Positions 1-8,373 of a stretch of 64,000 bases of DNA are shown one piece after another. The translations under genes were made by a program, and so were the position numbers. The notes below the pieces were generated by a model. That model saw only the letters and a list, made by a program, of their open reading frames with translations, had not been told where the DNA came from and made no database searches. Source of the stretch: Firmicutes bacterium UBA2058 (GTDB taxonomy: Bacteria; Bacillota; Clostridia; Tissierellales; Sedimentibacteraceae). Where the stretch lies: the NCBI GenBank assembly GCA_002332905.1, contig DDAM01000033.1, positions 1 through 64,000 on the forward strand, given 5' to 3'. Within the stretch, counting starts at the first letter, position 1. Every line of letters starts with the position of its first letter.

Positions 1-75
1 CTGTCAAACTCAAGATATTATCTCAAAATCAATATCAAAAGTCAACAGATTTCTAACTTTTCACAGTTAGAATAC

Positions 76-277
76 TTATAAAAAATAATATACTATAAAG
101 TAATCTGTATATAAATCTTTTAGATAATCTATGTAATATGAAACACTGATTTTTAGTCTATCGCCTACTTCGATTATACTTTTTGCATCCTTTATATTAT
201 TAACATTTACTTTTTATGTATTGCCAACTGTTTATACAAAATAGTAATACTATAAAATTTAAGATTTTTTTATTCAT
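76..277 (-). pseudogene. Broken small secreted-protein gene
   Basis: An ATG at 277 follows a good ribosome site (AGGGGG) and opens a 25-codon frame beginning MNKKILNFIVLLFCINS, which looks like a signal peptide. It stops at once, but a second frame continues from the same point for about 45 codons (SIIEVGDRLKISVSYYIDYL and onward) to a TAA at 76-78. Changing the A5 run at 211-215 by one base joins the two frames. This is either a frameshifted gene or a sequencing slip; the protein family is not recognised. The remaining bases up to 511 hold only the terminator noted separately. Confidence 0.4.
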
Positions 278-355
278 GCAATCCCCCTAATACATATTTT
301 AATACAATATTATCTTAACTATAATAAACTATGAAAGACAATAAATGTATCTAAA

Positions 356-402
356 TAGAAAAACACAGATTAACAAATATGAACTATCTGTAGAATCTGT
401 GT
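356..402 (-). terminator. Terminator after the 512-1669 lipoprotein gene
   Basis: On the minus strand an ACACAGATT arm pairs with AATCTGTGT and is followed by a T-rich stretch. The arms are at 363-371 and 394-402. Nearly the same stem closes the peptidase gene at 2543-2588, so the two terminators share sequence. Confidence 0.65.
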
Positions 403-511
403 GCTATTATTTTATATCGTATTAGTATTAACTTTTATATTAACTTCTCTATAATAAAAAGTTATTATTGTCAACTGCAAGCAATAAAAATTATAAAAAG
501 TAATTAATGTA

Positions 512-1669
512 TTATTCTTTATAAATAAAATAATAATAATCTTTTACTCCCTCTTCATTATCGTTTAAAATTATACCTCTATTTGAATATATATAAAAAG
601 TATTGCATCCCTTTTCAATTTGATCAAATAATATAAATTTATCCAATTTTTTAGAGTATATAATAGGTTTTTCCTGTATAAAATTTCTCCAAGTAACAAA
701 ATTAGAATTAGATTTTAAATCATCAATTGTAATTACTGTTTCCAAAAGCTCTTCATCGTTTATCATATTAACAATGTTGAATATAGTGTATTTTTTTACA
801 TTATCTGTAAATTTATTGTTTAAAGCATAAATTCCATTTTCAGATGATGAAATTTCTCTTAATCGATCTGTAAGCTTAATAAGAATACGATTATCTAAAT
901 AGCATACATCCTTATATTTACCTTTATATTCACCTTCATTTGATTTACTTACTACTAGAATTTCATCTTGATACATCATAGGATTTTGACTTTTTTCTTT
1001 AATCATTTCTAACTCATTTGAGTCAAGATCATATGTGAATAAGCTTATACTTATTTCATTATCTAAACTTACTATATCATCAAAATATAACTTATTTTTA
1101 TATAAAATAATATCATTTTTTAAAAATGTATTTTCAAAATAATCTTTTTCATGTTTATAAATTGTTCTTATAGTGTTTTTATCAAAATCATATACCTTAA
1201 AATCAACAGTATTATCACTATTTAAATTTCTAAGTATAATATATTTTTCATTAATAGCAAGCGTTCCAAGGTTTGAATCTAAATCTACTTCAAATAGCGT
1301 TTTATAACTATTATTTTCTAAATTGTAAAGTCCATATTCCTTTATAACTGGTGAATAGCTTATTTCTTCATATAACAAAACAAAAAATATTTTATCCGTA
1401 TAAAAATCTATGAAAGATGCCTTTAAATCATTAATTTCTTTGGGAAAATCAATTTTATAACATTCCAACACATCCGTACTAAAAACTACATCCTTTTTTA
1501 ATTTATATTCAAATTTAGTAGGTCTGCCATTATTGTCAGATGTATTATTCTCAGATGTATTGTTTTCAAATGTATTGTATTCAGATATCGCTATCTCTTT
1601 ATCAATACAAGAAACAAATAAAATTAAAATAATACTTAACATTATTATAAAATGAAATTGTCTTCTCAT
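512..1669 (-). CDS. Putative lipoprotein of unknown function
   Basis: A 385-residue protein with an N-terminal hydrophobic stretch ending in a lipobox (FVSC, Cys about residue 21), so it is probably exported and lipid-anchored. After the cysteine comes a low-complexity Asn/Ser/Thr/Glu segment built from three copies of a 15-base repeat (NTFENNTSENNTSDNN in protein). The rest is mostly beta-strand-like with repeated Tyr/Asp/Asn-rich blocks, suggestive of a beta-propeller-type extracytoplasmic domain, but no family is recognised. Start ATG at 1669 has an AGGAG site. It is a single gene, flanked upstream by a hairpin and downstream by its own terminator. Confidence 0.7.
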   Translation of the reverse strand: MRRQFHFIIMLSIILILFVSCIDKEIAISEYNTFENNTSENNTSDNNGRPTKFEYKLKKDVVFSTDVLECYKIDFPKEINDLKASFIDFYTDKIFFVLLYEEISYSPVIKEYGLYNLENNSYKTLFEVDLDSNLGTLAINEKYIILRNLNSDNTVDFKVYDFDKNTIRTIYKHEKDYFENTFLKNDIILYKNKLYFDDIVSLDNEISISLFTYDLDSNELEMIKEKSQNPMMYQDEILVVSKSNEGEYKGKYKDVCYLDNRILIKLTDRLREISSSENGIYALNNKFTDNVKKYTIFNIVNMINDEELLETVITIDDLKSNSNFVTWRNFIQEKPIIYSKKLDKFILFDQIEKGCNTFYIYSNRGIILNDNEEGVKDYYYFIYKE

Positions 1670-1692
1670 GGTTAACTCTCCTTATACAACTT

Positions 1693-1722
1693 ATACGTGG
1701 CTAATAAAACTTAGCCACGTAT
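1693..1722. repeat. Perfect 12-bp hairpin upstream of the lipoprotein gene
   Basis: ATACGTGGCTAA at 1693-1704 is exactly complementary to TTAGCCACGTAT at 1711-1722. It lies just upstream of the lipoprotein start and just past the stop of the broken peptidase-like gene. There is no clear T-run on the minus strand, so it may be a processing or pausing stem rather than a terminator. Confidence 0.5.
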
Positions 1723-1730
1723 ATGAATAT

Positions 1731-2149
1731 CTACCAAATTAAACCTCTTGGTTGGCAATATGAAGCAAGTTTAGTTGACGATATAGGGTAGTATGCCTGA
1801 ATATCATTCGCAAATGGTATAACCGGTGATTTTGTACTATTTTAGTTTGTGTTTTTACTATTCCTTCATAATCCAATAAGCTTTTTATAGCAGCATATCC
1901 ACACCGATAATCCCTTTGTTGCGGAACTTGAGATATGTTTAGTCTACTGCTAGTAGAAAAAGTAGAATTACTAGCATTCTTTAAATTTGATTTTGTTGTA
2001 TAAAATGATTTAAGTTTTTTGTATGATGATTGTAATTTGGAACTATCACCATTTATTTTAGCATTATAATATTCTTTCGCAACTGCTTCTTTTTGTGCAA
2101 TTTTTTCTGCAATATCTTTGTCAAATATAAATTCTCCATTAACAAAATG
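1731..2149 (-). pseudogene. Remnant resembling a C39-type cysteine peptidase
   Basis: The minus strand has an open frame from 2149 with no start codon (a TGA precedes it). It encodes a charged helical segment, then the box SQVPQQRDYRCGYAAIKSLL with a Cys at about 1900-1902, resembling the catalytic-Cys region of C39-like peptidases. The frame breaks at the A4 run at 1830-1833. With one added base it continues as SPVIPFANDIQAYYP and onward to a TAG at 1731-1733. The 5' half, and probably the His/Asp catalytic part, are missing. The family assignment rests on the Cys box alone. Confidence 0.5.
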
Positions 2150-2315
2150 TCATTATTTGATGTAATTTCTATTGCAAAAACATATGATATTAATTTTAGG
2201 TATGATATATTATATAATATATTTAATCATAAAAAAGTCGAATTTTGCCACAAATCGTATTTTTTTAATCATCAACACCAGTTTTTTTCTCTAAACCTAT
2301 ATTACTTTTAATTTG

Positions 2316-2417
2316 CTACTCATGAACTAGGTATCCTATATCTTTTTGTATCTGTTTTCTTATATGTTCTTCTATTGTTATTTTATTTTTTCTTCCAACT
2401 ATAACTAAAAAATATAC
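2316..2417 (-). pseudogene. Short coding remnant, possibly IS200/IS605 transposase tail
   Basis: About 33 minus-strand codons (VIVGRKNKITIEEHIRKQIQ, then a TAG at 2316-2318) read like real protein and resemble the C-terminal helix of IS200/IS605-type TnpA proteins. There is no start codon and nothing convincing upstream to 2540. The assignment is tentative; the stretch 2150-2540 otherwise looks like decayed DNA. Confidence 0.22.
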
Positions 2418-2542
2418 TTTGTATCAGAGTTCTATATTTCATATTTATATTTTATTTTTTCATGTTAATTTTTTTACTTCTATTCATAACAAAATCTTTC
2501 CTGAACTATGTGTATAGTCAATAGTACTAAAAAAACAATAAT

Positions 2543-2588
2543 AAAAAACACAGATTAGACAAATCCTATCAATCTGTAAAATCTGTGT
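2543..2588 (-). terminator. Terminator after the aminopeptidase P gene
   Basis: On the minus strand an ACACAGATT arm near 2580-2588 pairs with AATCTGTGT at 2548-2556, followed by TTTTTTA. It resembles the terminator at 356-402 in both arm sequence and loop composition. Confidence 0.7.
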
Positions 2589-2606
2589 AATCTGTGTAGT
2601 ATTATT

Positions 2607-4388
2607 TTATATAGCTCTAGTTTCGTATTTTAACCACGCTCTTTGTTCTTCGTTTAGAGATGGGCTTAATTTTTCGTATACTTCTTTATGGTAATTGTTT
2701 AACCATGCTCTTTCTTCTGTAGTCAGCATTTCAACAACTACTCCGTCTAAATCTATTGGACAGAAGGTAATTGTTTCAAAATTCATAAATTGACCTGATT
2801 CAGTCTCTTCATCTTTTCTAACAACAAGTATGTTTTCTATTCTAATACCATGTCTTCCTTGTTTGTAAACACCTGGCTCATTAGTTACATTCATGCCTTC
2901 TTCTAAAACAGAAGAAACATAGTTGTTTCTAATACCATGAGGTCCTTCGTGAACATTTAAGAAAAATCCTACTCCATGACCAGTACCACACTTATAGTCA
3001 ATACCATATTGCCATAATGGTCCTCTAGCAAGAACATCTAGATTAGTTCCAGTACATCCATATAAAAACTTAGCCATACTTAAATTTATAACACCCTTAA
3101 GAACTAAAGTAAAATCTCTCTTTTCTTCTGGTGTTAAGTTTCCTAATACCATAGTTCTAGTAATATCTGTTGTTCCACCTAAATATTGTCCGCCTGAATC
3201 AACTAAGAACATTCCTTCTTTTTGTAACTCAACATCAGTTTCAGGAGTTGATGAGTAGTGCATCATTGCAGCGTGCTCCTTGTAGCCAGCAATAGTTCCA
3301 AAGCTCAAGCCCTTGAAGTTTTCTCCCTCACTTCTAAACTGTGCTAACTTATCACTTGCAGAGATTTCAGTTATTTTTTCTTTGCCTAAATTAGTATCTA
3401 ACCAATGTAAGAACTTAACCATAGCTATGCCATCTGTAATGTGTGATTCTCTCATATTCTTAAGCTCAACATCATTTTTAACAGCCTTTAATTTAGTAGT
3501 GTAGTTTTGCTCCTCTGATTTTTTCACATCAGCATCTAAAGAATTTATAATCCACATGTTTGTCTTTAATGGATCATAAGTAACTACATTTTTGCTATTT
3601 AATGCATTTAAATATTTATCTAACTGATTATATTCCTTAATAGATATACCATCTTTTTCAAGTTCAGCTTTAATAGTGTTTGTAACTTTTTTAGAATCAA
3701 CAAATAATATAGCTTCATCCATTGATATAACTGCATAAGATATTATAACTGGATTACATGGAACATCAGTCCCTCTTATGTTAAATAACCAAGCAATGTC
3801 ATCTAATGAGCTTAAAACAAAATGAGTAGTTGATTCAGCCTTCATATGTTCTCTTACTTCTTTTAATTTTTGAGCTCTGCTTTTACCAGCGAATTTAACA
3901 TCTAATGAATAGAAATCATTCATAGGAATCTCAGGTCTATCTTCCCAAATTTTATTAATTAAATCATGTTCCAAATTATATTTGATCTCTTTTGAACATA
4001 AAGCCTTATCTAAGTTATCATAGAAAGACTTAGATACAACCTTTCCATCAAATCCGATAGTTGCACCGTCTTTTAAGTTTTTCTTTAGCCATTCAACAAT
4101 AGTTGGTACTAATGGTTGTCCCATCTTATATAGGTCTATAGTTGAACCCTCTAATTGTTTTTCTGCTTGTATGAAGTATCTTCCATCTGTCCAAAGTCCA
4201 TTTCCGTTTTCTAATGTTATAACAGCTGTTCCTGCTGAGCCTGTAAATCCTGTTATCCATTTTCTTGAATCCCAGTGTGGTGCTACGTATTCGCTTTGAT
4301 GAGCATCTCCACTTGGTATTATGTAAGCATCTATGCCATTTTGTTTCATTAATTCATGTAATTTTTGAACTCTTTCCTTAACCTGCAT
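2607..4388 (-). CDS. pepP: Xaa-Pro aminopeptidase (M24B family)
   Basis: Cytosolic metallo-aminopeptidase that removes an N-terminal residue preceding proline. From the chosen start it is about 593 residues, the length of the long (eukaryotic-like) aminopeptidase P class. Two creatinase-type N-terminal domains (with DAHQSEYVAPHW near the start) precede a C-terminal pita-bread domain. That domain carries the metal ligands: Asp in LVDSGGQY, Asp in GTTDITRT, His in GTGHGVG, Glu in NEPGVY and Glu in RIENI. The frame extends seven codons further to 4409, but the ATG at 4388 has the better ribosome site. It is a single gene with its own terminator. Confidence 0.93.
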   Translation of the reverse strand: MQVKERVQKLHELMKQNGIDAYIIPSGDAHQSEYVAPHWDSRKWITGFTGSAGTAVITLENGNGLWTDGRYFIQAEKQLEGSTIDLYKMGQPLVPTIVEWLKKNLKDGATIGFDGKVVSKSFYDNLDKALCSKEIKYNLEHDLINKIWEDRPEIPMNDFYSLDVKFAGKSRAQKLKEVREHMKAESTTHFVLSSLDDIAWLFNIRGTDVPCNPVIISYAVISMDEAILFVDSKKVTNTIKAELEKDGISIKEYNQLDKYLNALNSKNVVTYDPLKTNMWIINSLDADVKKSEEQNYTTKLKAVKNDVELKNMRESHITDGIAMVKFLHWLDTNLGKEKITEISASDKLAQFRSEGENFKGLSFGTIAGYKEHAAMMHYSSTPETDVELQKEGMFLVDSGGQYLGGTTDITRTMVLGNLTPEEKRDFTLVLKGVINLSMAKFLYGCTGTNLDVLARGPLWQYGIDYKCGTGHGVGFFLNVHEGPHGIRNNYVSSVLEEGMNVTNEPGVYKQGRHGIRIENILVVRKDEETESGQFMNFETITFCPIDLDGVVVEMLTTEERAWLNNYHKEVYEKLSPSLNEEQRAWLKYETRAI

Positions 4389-4912
4389 ATCCTTTAGCCT
4401 GCCTTTCATTTTATATTGTCATTATATAATAAATTTATCTTTAAAATAACAATAATTTTAAAGCTTAATATATTAATTCCACTATAAATAAAAAATTTTA
4501 AATTGTCAACTCTATAACAAAATAATTACGAAAAGTAACTTTAAAATGGATCAACGTAGTCGAGACTATGATATAATATCCTTGTTTTTAAAATTAACTA
4601 AGCTTAAGACAAATTTAACATAATAACTTATTATGTTAACAAATCTATTATATGATTATAAATATTTTTTCAAAGGATTTAATATTATCTAATTTTAGCT
4701 TATTATCATAAATCAAAACAATCGAGTTTATCAATAGTAATATTCTTACCCACATTTGAGACATAAGACCTGTATAAAATGAATAAACTTCCACGCTGTT
4801 TAAGCCGCTTAAAACTCCAAATCCATTTTTGAGCGTTATAAAATCAATCCATTTTGTGTTTTTACAATTGTAAAGAATTATGATTTTGTCGTATTTTGCA
4901 TATTAATATAGT
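4389..4912. other. Intergenic region with one repeated motif
   Basis: No gene is seen in this 520-base spacer. It must contain the aminopeptidase promoter on the minus strand, but no strong -35/-10 pair stands out. At 4541-4580 there is a motif (TAGTCGAGACTATGATATAA) that recurs at 62776-62811, where it lies upstream of the GyrI-like gene. Confidence 0.4.
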
Positions 4913-4951
4913 AAAAAAATGTATAGAAACAATACTAATTCTATACATTTT
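4913..4951 (-). terminator. Terminator after asnS
   Basis: Minus-strand stem AATGTATAGAA paired with TTTCTATACATT, followed by TTTTTTAC, about 20 bases past the asnS stop. Confidence 0.8.
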
Positions 4952-4969
4952 TAATAATATCAAATACTA

Positions 4970-6358
4970 TTAAAATTCTGCTGATTTTGGTGTTCTTGGG
5001 AATGGTATTACGTCTCTTATGTTTGTCATGCCTGTTAGGTACATGATTAGTCTTTCAAATCCTAAGCCATATCCTGCGTGCTTAACTCCACCGTATTTTC
5101 TAAGTTCTAAATACCACCACATATCCTCTGATGGAACATCCATTTCTTCCATACGCTTTAATAAAACATCTAGTCTTTCTTCTCTTTGAGAACCACCTAT
5201 CATTTCTCCAACGCCTGGAACAAGTAAGTCTGTAGCTGCTACAGTTTTACTATCATCGTTTAATCTCATGTAGAATGCTTTGATATCCTTTGGATAATCA
5301 GTAACAAAAACAGGTCTTTTAAATATTTGCTCAGCCAAATATCTTTCATGCTCTGTTTGGATATCAGTTCCCCATTCAACAGGGTAATCAAATTTGTCAT
5401 TGTTTTTCTTTAGTATTTCTATAGCTTCAGTATAAGTAATTCTACCAAAGTCAGAATTTACTACATTGTTTAATCTATCAAATAAGCCTTTATCTATAAA
5501 ACTGTTGAAAAATTGCATTTCTTCTGGAGCATTTTCCATAACATAGTTGATTATATATTTAACCATATCTTCTGCTAAATCCATATCATCATTTAAATCA
5601 GCGAAGGCTATCTCTGGCTCTATCATCCAAAACTCAGAAGCGTGTCTTGTTGTGTTTGAGTTTTCAGCTCTAAAGGTTGGTCCAAAGGTATAAACATTCT
5701 TAAATGCTAAAGCAAATGTTTCTGCTTCCAGCTGTCCACTTACTGTTAGGTTAGCAGATTTTGCAAAGAAATCCTTTGAGTAGTCTACTACTCCATCCTT
5801 CTTCTCTATGTTTTCAAGGTCAAGAGTTGTAACTCTAAACATTTCTCCAGCACCCTCTGCATCACTAGCAGTAATTATTGGAGTATGTGCATATACAAAG
5901 CCTCTTTCGTTGAAAAATTTATGAATTGCATAAGCTGCTAGAGAACGCACTCTAAATACCGCAGAAAATGTATTACTTCTTGGTCTTAAATGAGCTATAG
6001 TTCTTAAATATTCAAAGCTATGCTTTTTCTTTTGTAATGGAAAGCTGTTATCAGATGCAGCTTCTAATATAATTTCTGTTGCTTTAATTTCAAATGGTTG
6101 CTTAGATTCAGGTGTTTCAGTAAGTATACCTTTTACAGTTATACCACTTCCTGTTGAGAATTTCTTCACTTCTTCAAAATTTTCTAAATTATTTTCAAAT
6201 ACAATCTGAACATTTTTGAAAAATGTTCCGTCATTTATTTCAATGAATCCAAAGTTTTTTGAATCCCTAATAGTTTTAATCCAACCATTTATGCAAACCT
6301 CCTTATCATATAAGGTGCTTGCGATTTTGTACAATTCTTTAATATAAATTGCTTTCAT
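4970..6358 (-). CDS. asnS: Asparaginyl-tRNA synthetase
   Basis: Charges tRNA-Asn with asparagine in the cytoplasm. The 462 residues match the usual bacterial length. An N-terminal OB-fold anticodon-binding domain (about 15-105) precedes the class II catalytic core, with motif 1 around RPRSNTFSAVFRVRS, motif 2 around FRAENSNTTRHASEF and motif 3 at GLGFERLIMY. The Asn-type rather than Asp-type assignment rests on overall sequence and on the T-box leader. ATG at 6358 has an AGGAGG site. It is expressed alone, controlled by the leader immediately upstream. Confidence 0.96.
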   Translation of the reverse strand: MKAIYIKELYKIASTLYDKEVCINGWIKTIRDSKNFGFIEINDGTFFKNVQIVFENNLENFEEVKKFSTGSGITVKGILTETPESKQPFEIKATEIILEAASDNSFPLQKKKHSFEYLRTIAHLRPRSNTFSAVFRVRSLAAYAIHKFFNERGFVYAHTPIITASDAEGAGEMFRVTTLDLENIEKKDGVVDYSKDFFAKSANLTVSGQLEAETFALAFKNVYTFGPTFRAENSNTTRHASEFWMIEPEIAFADLNDDMDLAEDMVKYIINYVMENAPEEMQFFNSFIDKGLFDRLNNVVNSDFGRITYTEAIEILKKNNDKFDYPVEWGTDIQTEHERYLAEQIFKRPVFVTDYPKDIKAFYMRLNDDSKTVAATDLLVPGVGEMIGGSQREERLDVLLKRMEEMDVPSEDMWWYLELRKYGGVKHAGYGLGFERLIMYLTGMTNIRDVIPFPRTPKSAEF

Positions 6359-6379
6359 TTTATCCTCCTATTTTAAAAT

Positions 6380-6650
6380 AATATAAAAAAGCTCTTTCAT
6401 CCCAATATAAGGGACGAAAGAGCTAACTTACGCGGTACCACCCAAATTAACTTTTATAAATAAAAGTTCACTTGACCAAATAACGCTTTGGATGCGTTCA
6501 AGCCTACTTTTAGTGCATAAACAAAATTTCGGTTGAATATTCAAGGATGTTTTTCATATATATCATTGTAATAGGCTCTCACCTTATCCTATCTCTCTTT
6601 GACCTGTTTTATATATTACTTTTTCCTATCATCATAGTTTACAATATATA
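6380..6650 (-). promoter_or_regulatory. T-box leader of asnS
   Basis: A tRNA-sensing transcription attenuator on the minus strand. It has the conserved T-box sequence GGGTGGTACCGCG (complement of 6431-6442), a following rho-independent terminator at 6385-6424 (GCTCTTTCGTCCC arm with a T-run), and Stem I with an AGTA motif opposite GAAAAAC. The base helix AGGA:TCCT frames the specifier loop and leaves AAC (complement of 6549-6551) as the likely Asn specifier. A one-base register error would read AAA, so the codon is well but not absolutely supported. Confidence 0.93.
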
Positions 6651-6689
6651 ACTTTTAACAATTATAATCCATCTATTATAATTTTGCAA

Positions 6690-6761
6690 CTGTTTTTTTA
6701 TAAATAATAAAAACAGTTTTTTTATAAATAATAAAAACAGTTTTTTTATAAATAAAAAAAC
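6690..6761. repeat. Three tandem 24-bp repeats
   Basis: Three near-identical 24-base copies, each containing CAGTTTTTTTATAAATAAT, lie head to tail at 6690-6713, 6714-6737 and 6738-6761. Each unit can fold (CTGTTTTT against AAAAAACAG). The last copy overlaps the 3' end of the gene at 6746-7138, so the repeats may act as serial terminators for it. Confidence 0.85.
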
Positions 6762-7138
6762 ATTATATTAAATATAACCGATAAAGCAAAAAAAATTCCA
6801 CCAACAATCACTAAAAAACCAAACGGAACCTTTTCTTTACTCGTTCTATAATCATAATAAGAATTATAGTATGAAGGTCTTTTCTCTCCATATAGCTTTT
6901 TTGCACGCATTTTCTTAAAGCTATAAGTGAATATGTCAAACATTCCACCATTGCTAACCAACAATAACAATCCAGCTCCTAAAATTAACACGCCTGGAAG
7001 CAAAAAGCCATCACTTAATATATAAGCAATATCTCTAATATTATTTGCATTAAACAAATTTCTATAAGAAAATATAGATAAAGATATTAAAATTCCGATT
7101 AGAGTTACAATTATATACTTTATGTATTTATTTCTCAT
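6746..7138 (-). CDS. Small membrane protein, DUF3899-like
   Basis: A 130-residue protein with three predicted membrane segments (about 8-25, 40-62 and 105-129). A basic loop follows the signature-like SNGGMFDIFTYSFKKM, which resembles the DUF3899 family of small Firmicutes membrane proteins; function unknown. ATG at 7138 has a GGGAG site. It lies 100 bases past the opp operon, separated from it by a terminator, so it probably has its own promoter. Its 3' end runs into the 24-bp tandem repeats. Confidence 0.7.
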   Translation of the reverse strand: MRNKYIKYIIVTLIGILISLSIFSYRNLFNANNIRDIAYILSDGFLLPGVLILGAGLLLLVSNGGMFDIFTYSFKKMRAKKLYGEKRPSYYNSYYDYRTSKEKVPFGFLVIVGGIFFALSVIFNIMFFYL

Positions 7139-7156
7139 TTGCTATACTCCCTTTTA

Positions 7157-7197
7157 AAAATATCATTTGGCTGTATTTAACAACCAAATGATATTCT
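7157..7197 (-). terminator. Terminator of the opp operon
   Basis: Minus-strand arms AATATCATTTGG and CCAAATGATATT form a perfect 12-bp stem followed by TTTAAAA. It lies 45 bases past the oppF stop. Confidence 0.8.
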
Positions 7198-7239
7198 AGC
7201 TTTTAATAATTTTTACTTATCCCTATTATAATGTTTTAG

Positions 7240-8373
7240 TTAGAAATTAGTACTGGCAAGCATTAAGTTCTTTGTTTTAATTTCATTAATGTATTCATCA
7301 TATTCTTTTTCATTACAATAAACAATGTGTCCGTTTCCTATATCTTTAAGTTCAGGCTTATCAACAGAATAATCATGATCTAGTGTAGGATTATATGTAA
7401 CCCTTTTTCTTTTTTTCTCATAATGAGGATCAGGATGTGGTATAGCTGACAATAAAGATTTAGTATAGGGATGTAAAGGATTGTCAAACAACTCTTTTGA
7501 TGATGCAAGTTCAACTATTTTACCAAAATACATAACAGCAATCCTATCTGAAAAATATTTGACTACGGACAAATCATGCGCTATAAAAAGTATTGTCAAT
7601 CCCATTTTTTCTCTTATATCATTAAGTAAATTAATAACCTGAGCTTTAATAGATACATCCAGTGCACTAATTGGTTCATCAGCAATTATTAAATCTGGTT
7701 CCATTATAAGAGCTCTTGCTATTCCTATTCTTTGACGTTGTCCTCCACTAAACTCATGAGGGTAACGTCCAGCATGTTCAGGCACAAGACCAACTAAATC
7801 AAGCATTTCATAAACTCTTTCATCAATATACTTCTCATCCTTAACATGCTTTATTCTAAGTCCCTCTGCTATAATTTCACGAACAGTCATACGAGGATTT
7901 AGTGACGCAATAGGATCCTGAAAAATCATTTGTATTTTAGAGGTTAATTTAGCACCCTTTGATTGAAGCTTCTCTGCATATATTTTATCGCAGTTTTCAT
8001 GGTCAAACTTTGCCTTTCTAATAAACTCTCTTTGTTCATCTATAAAACTTTGAAGCTTAATTTTTTCTTCAGAACTAGCTTTTTTCAAATTAAATTTTGC
8101 TTCCTTTATAGAGTCCTCATAAGAACGAATTCCAGCACATATTCTTTGACCGTTAAAGTAAATATTTCCAGAAGTTATATTGTATAATCTGATTATTGAG
8201 CGACCTGTTGTTGTTTTTCCACATCCAGATTCACCAACTAAACCAAACACTTCACCTCTTTTTATATCAAAACTTATATCATCAATTGCCTTAACTTCTG
8301 AATTTATTCCAAGTTTAAAGTATTGTTTTAAATTCTCAACACTCAATAAAATTTCATTATTATTAACTTTCAC
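7240..8373 (-). CDS. oppF: Oligopeptide ABC transporter ATPase OppF
   Basis: The second cytoplasmic ATPase of the oligopeptide importer. Its 377 residues include Walker A GESGCGKT (47-54), Q-loop FQDP (151-154), signature SGGQRQR and Walker B LIIADEP, ending in an oligopeptide/dipeptide C-terminal region. Between the Walker A strand and the Q-loop there is a charged helical insertion of about 65 residues (roughly 78-144) not found in typical OppF. The start codon is GTG at 8373 with GGAGGTGG; it overlaps the oppD end by 11 bases, suggesting translational coupling. It is the last gene of oppABCDF and is followed by the terminator. Confidence 0.93.
   Translation of the reverse strand: MKVNNNEILLSVENLKQYFKLGINSEVKAIDDISFDIKRGEVFGLVGESGCGKTTTGRSIIRLYNITSGNIYFNGQRICAGIRSYEDSIKEAKFNLKKASSEEKIKLQSFIDEQREFIRKAKFDHENCDKIYAEKLQSKGAKLTSKIQMIFQDPIASLNPRMTVREIIAEGLRIKHVKDEKYIDERVYEMLDLVGLVPEHAGRYPHEFSGGQRQRIGIARALIMEPDLIIADEPISALDVSIKAQVINLLNDIREKMGLTILFIAHDLSVVKYFSDRIAVMYFGKIVELASSKELFDNPLHPYTKSLLSAIPHPDPHYEKKRKRVTYNPTLDHDYSVDKPELKDIGNGHIVYCNEKEYDEYINEIKTKNLMLASTNF

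Noticed and set aside
2093..2311. Plus-strand 72-residue frame in the accessory debris
   Set aside because: No ribosome site, AT-driven composition, and it overlaps a better minus-strand peptidase remnant.
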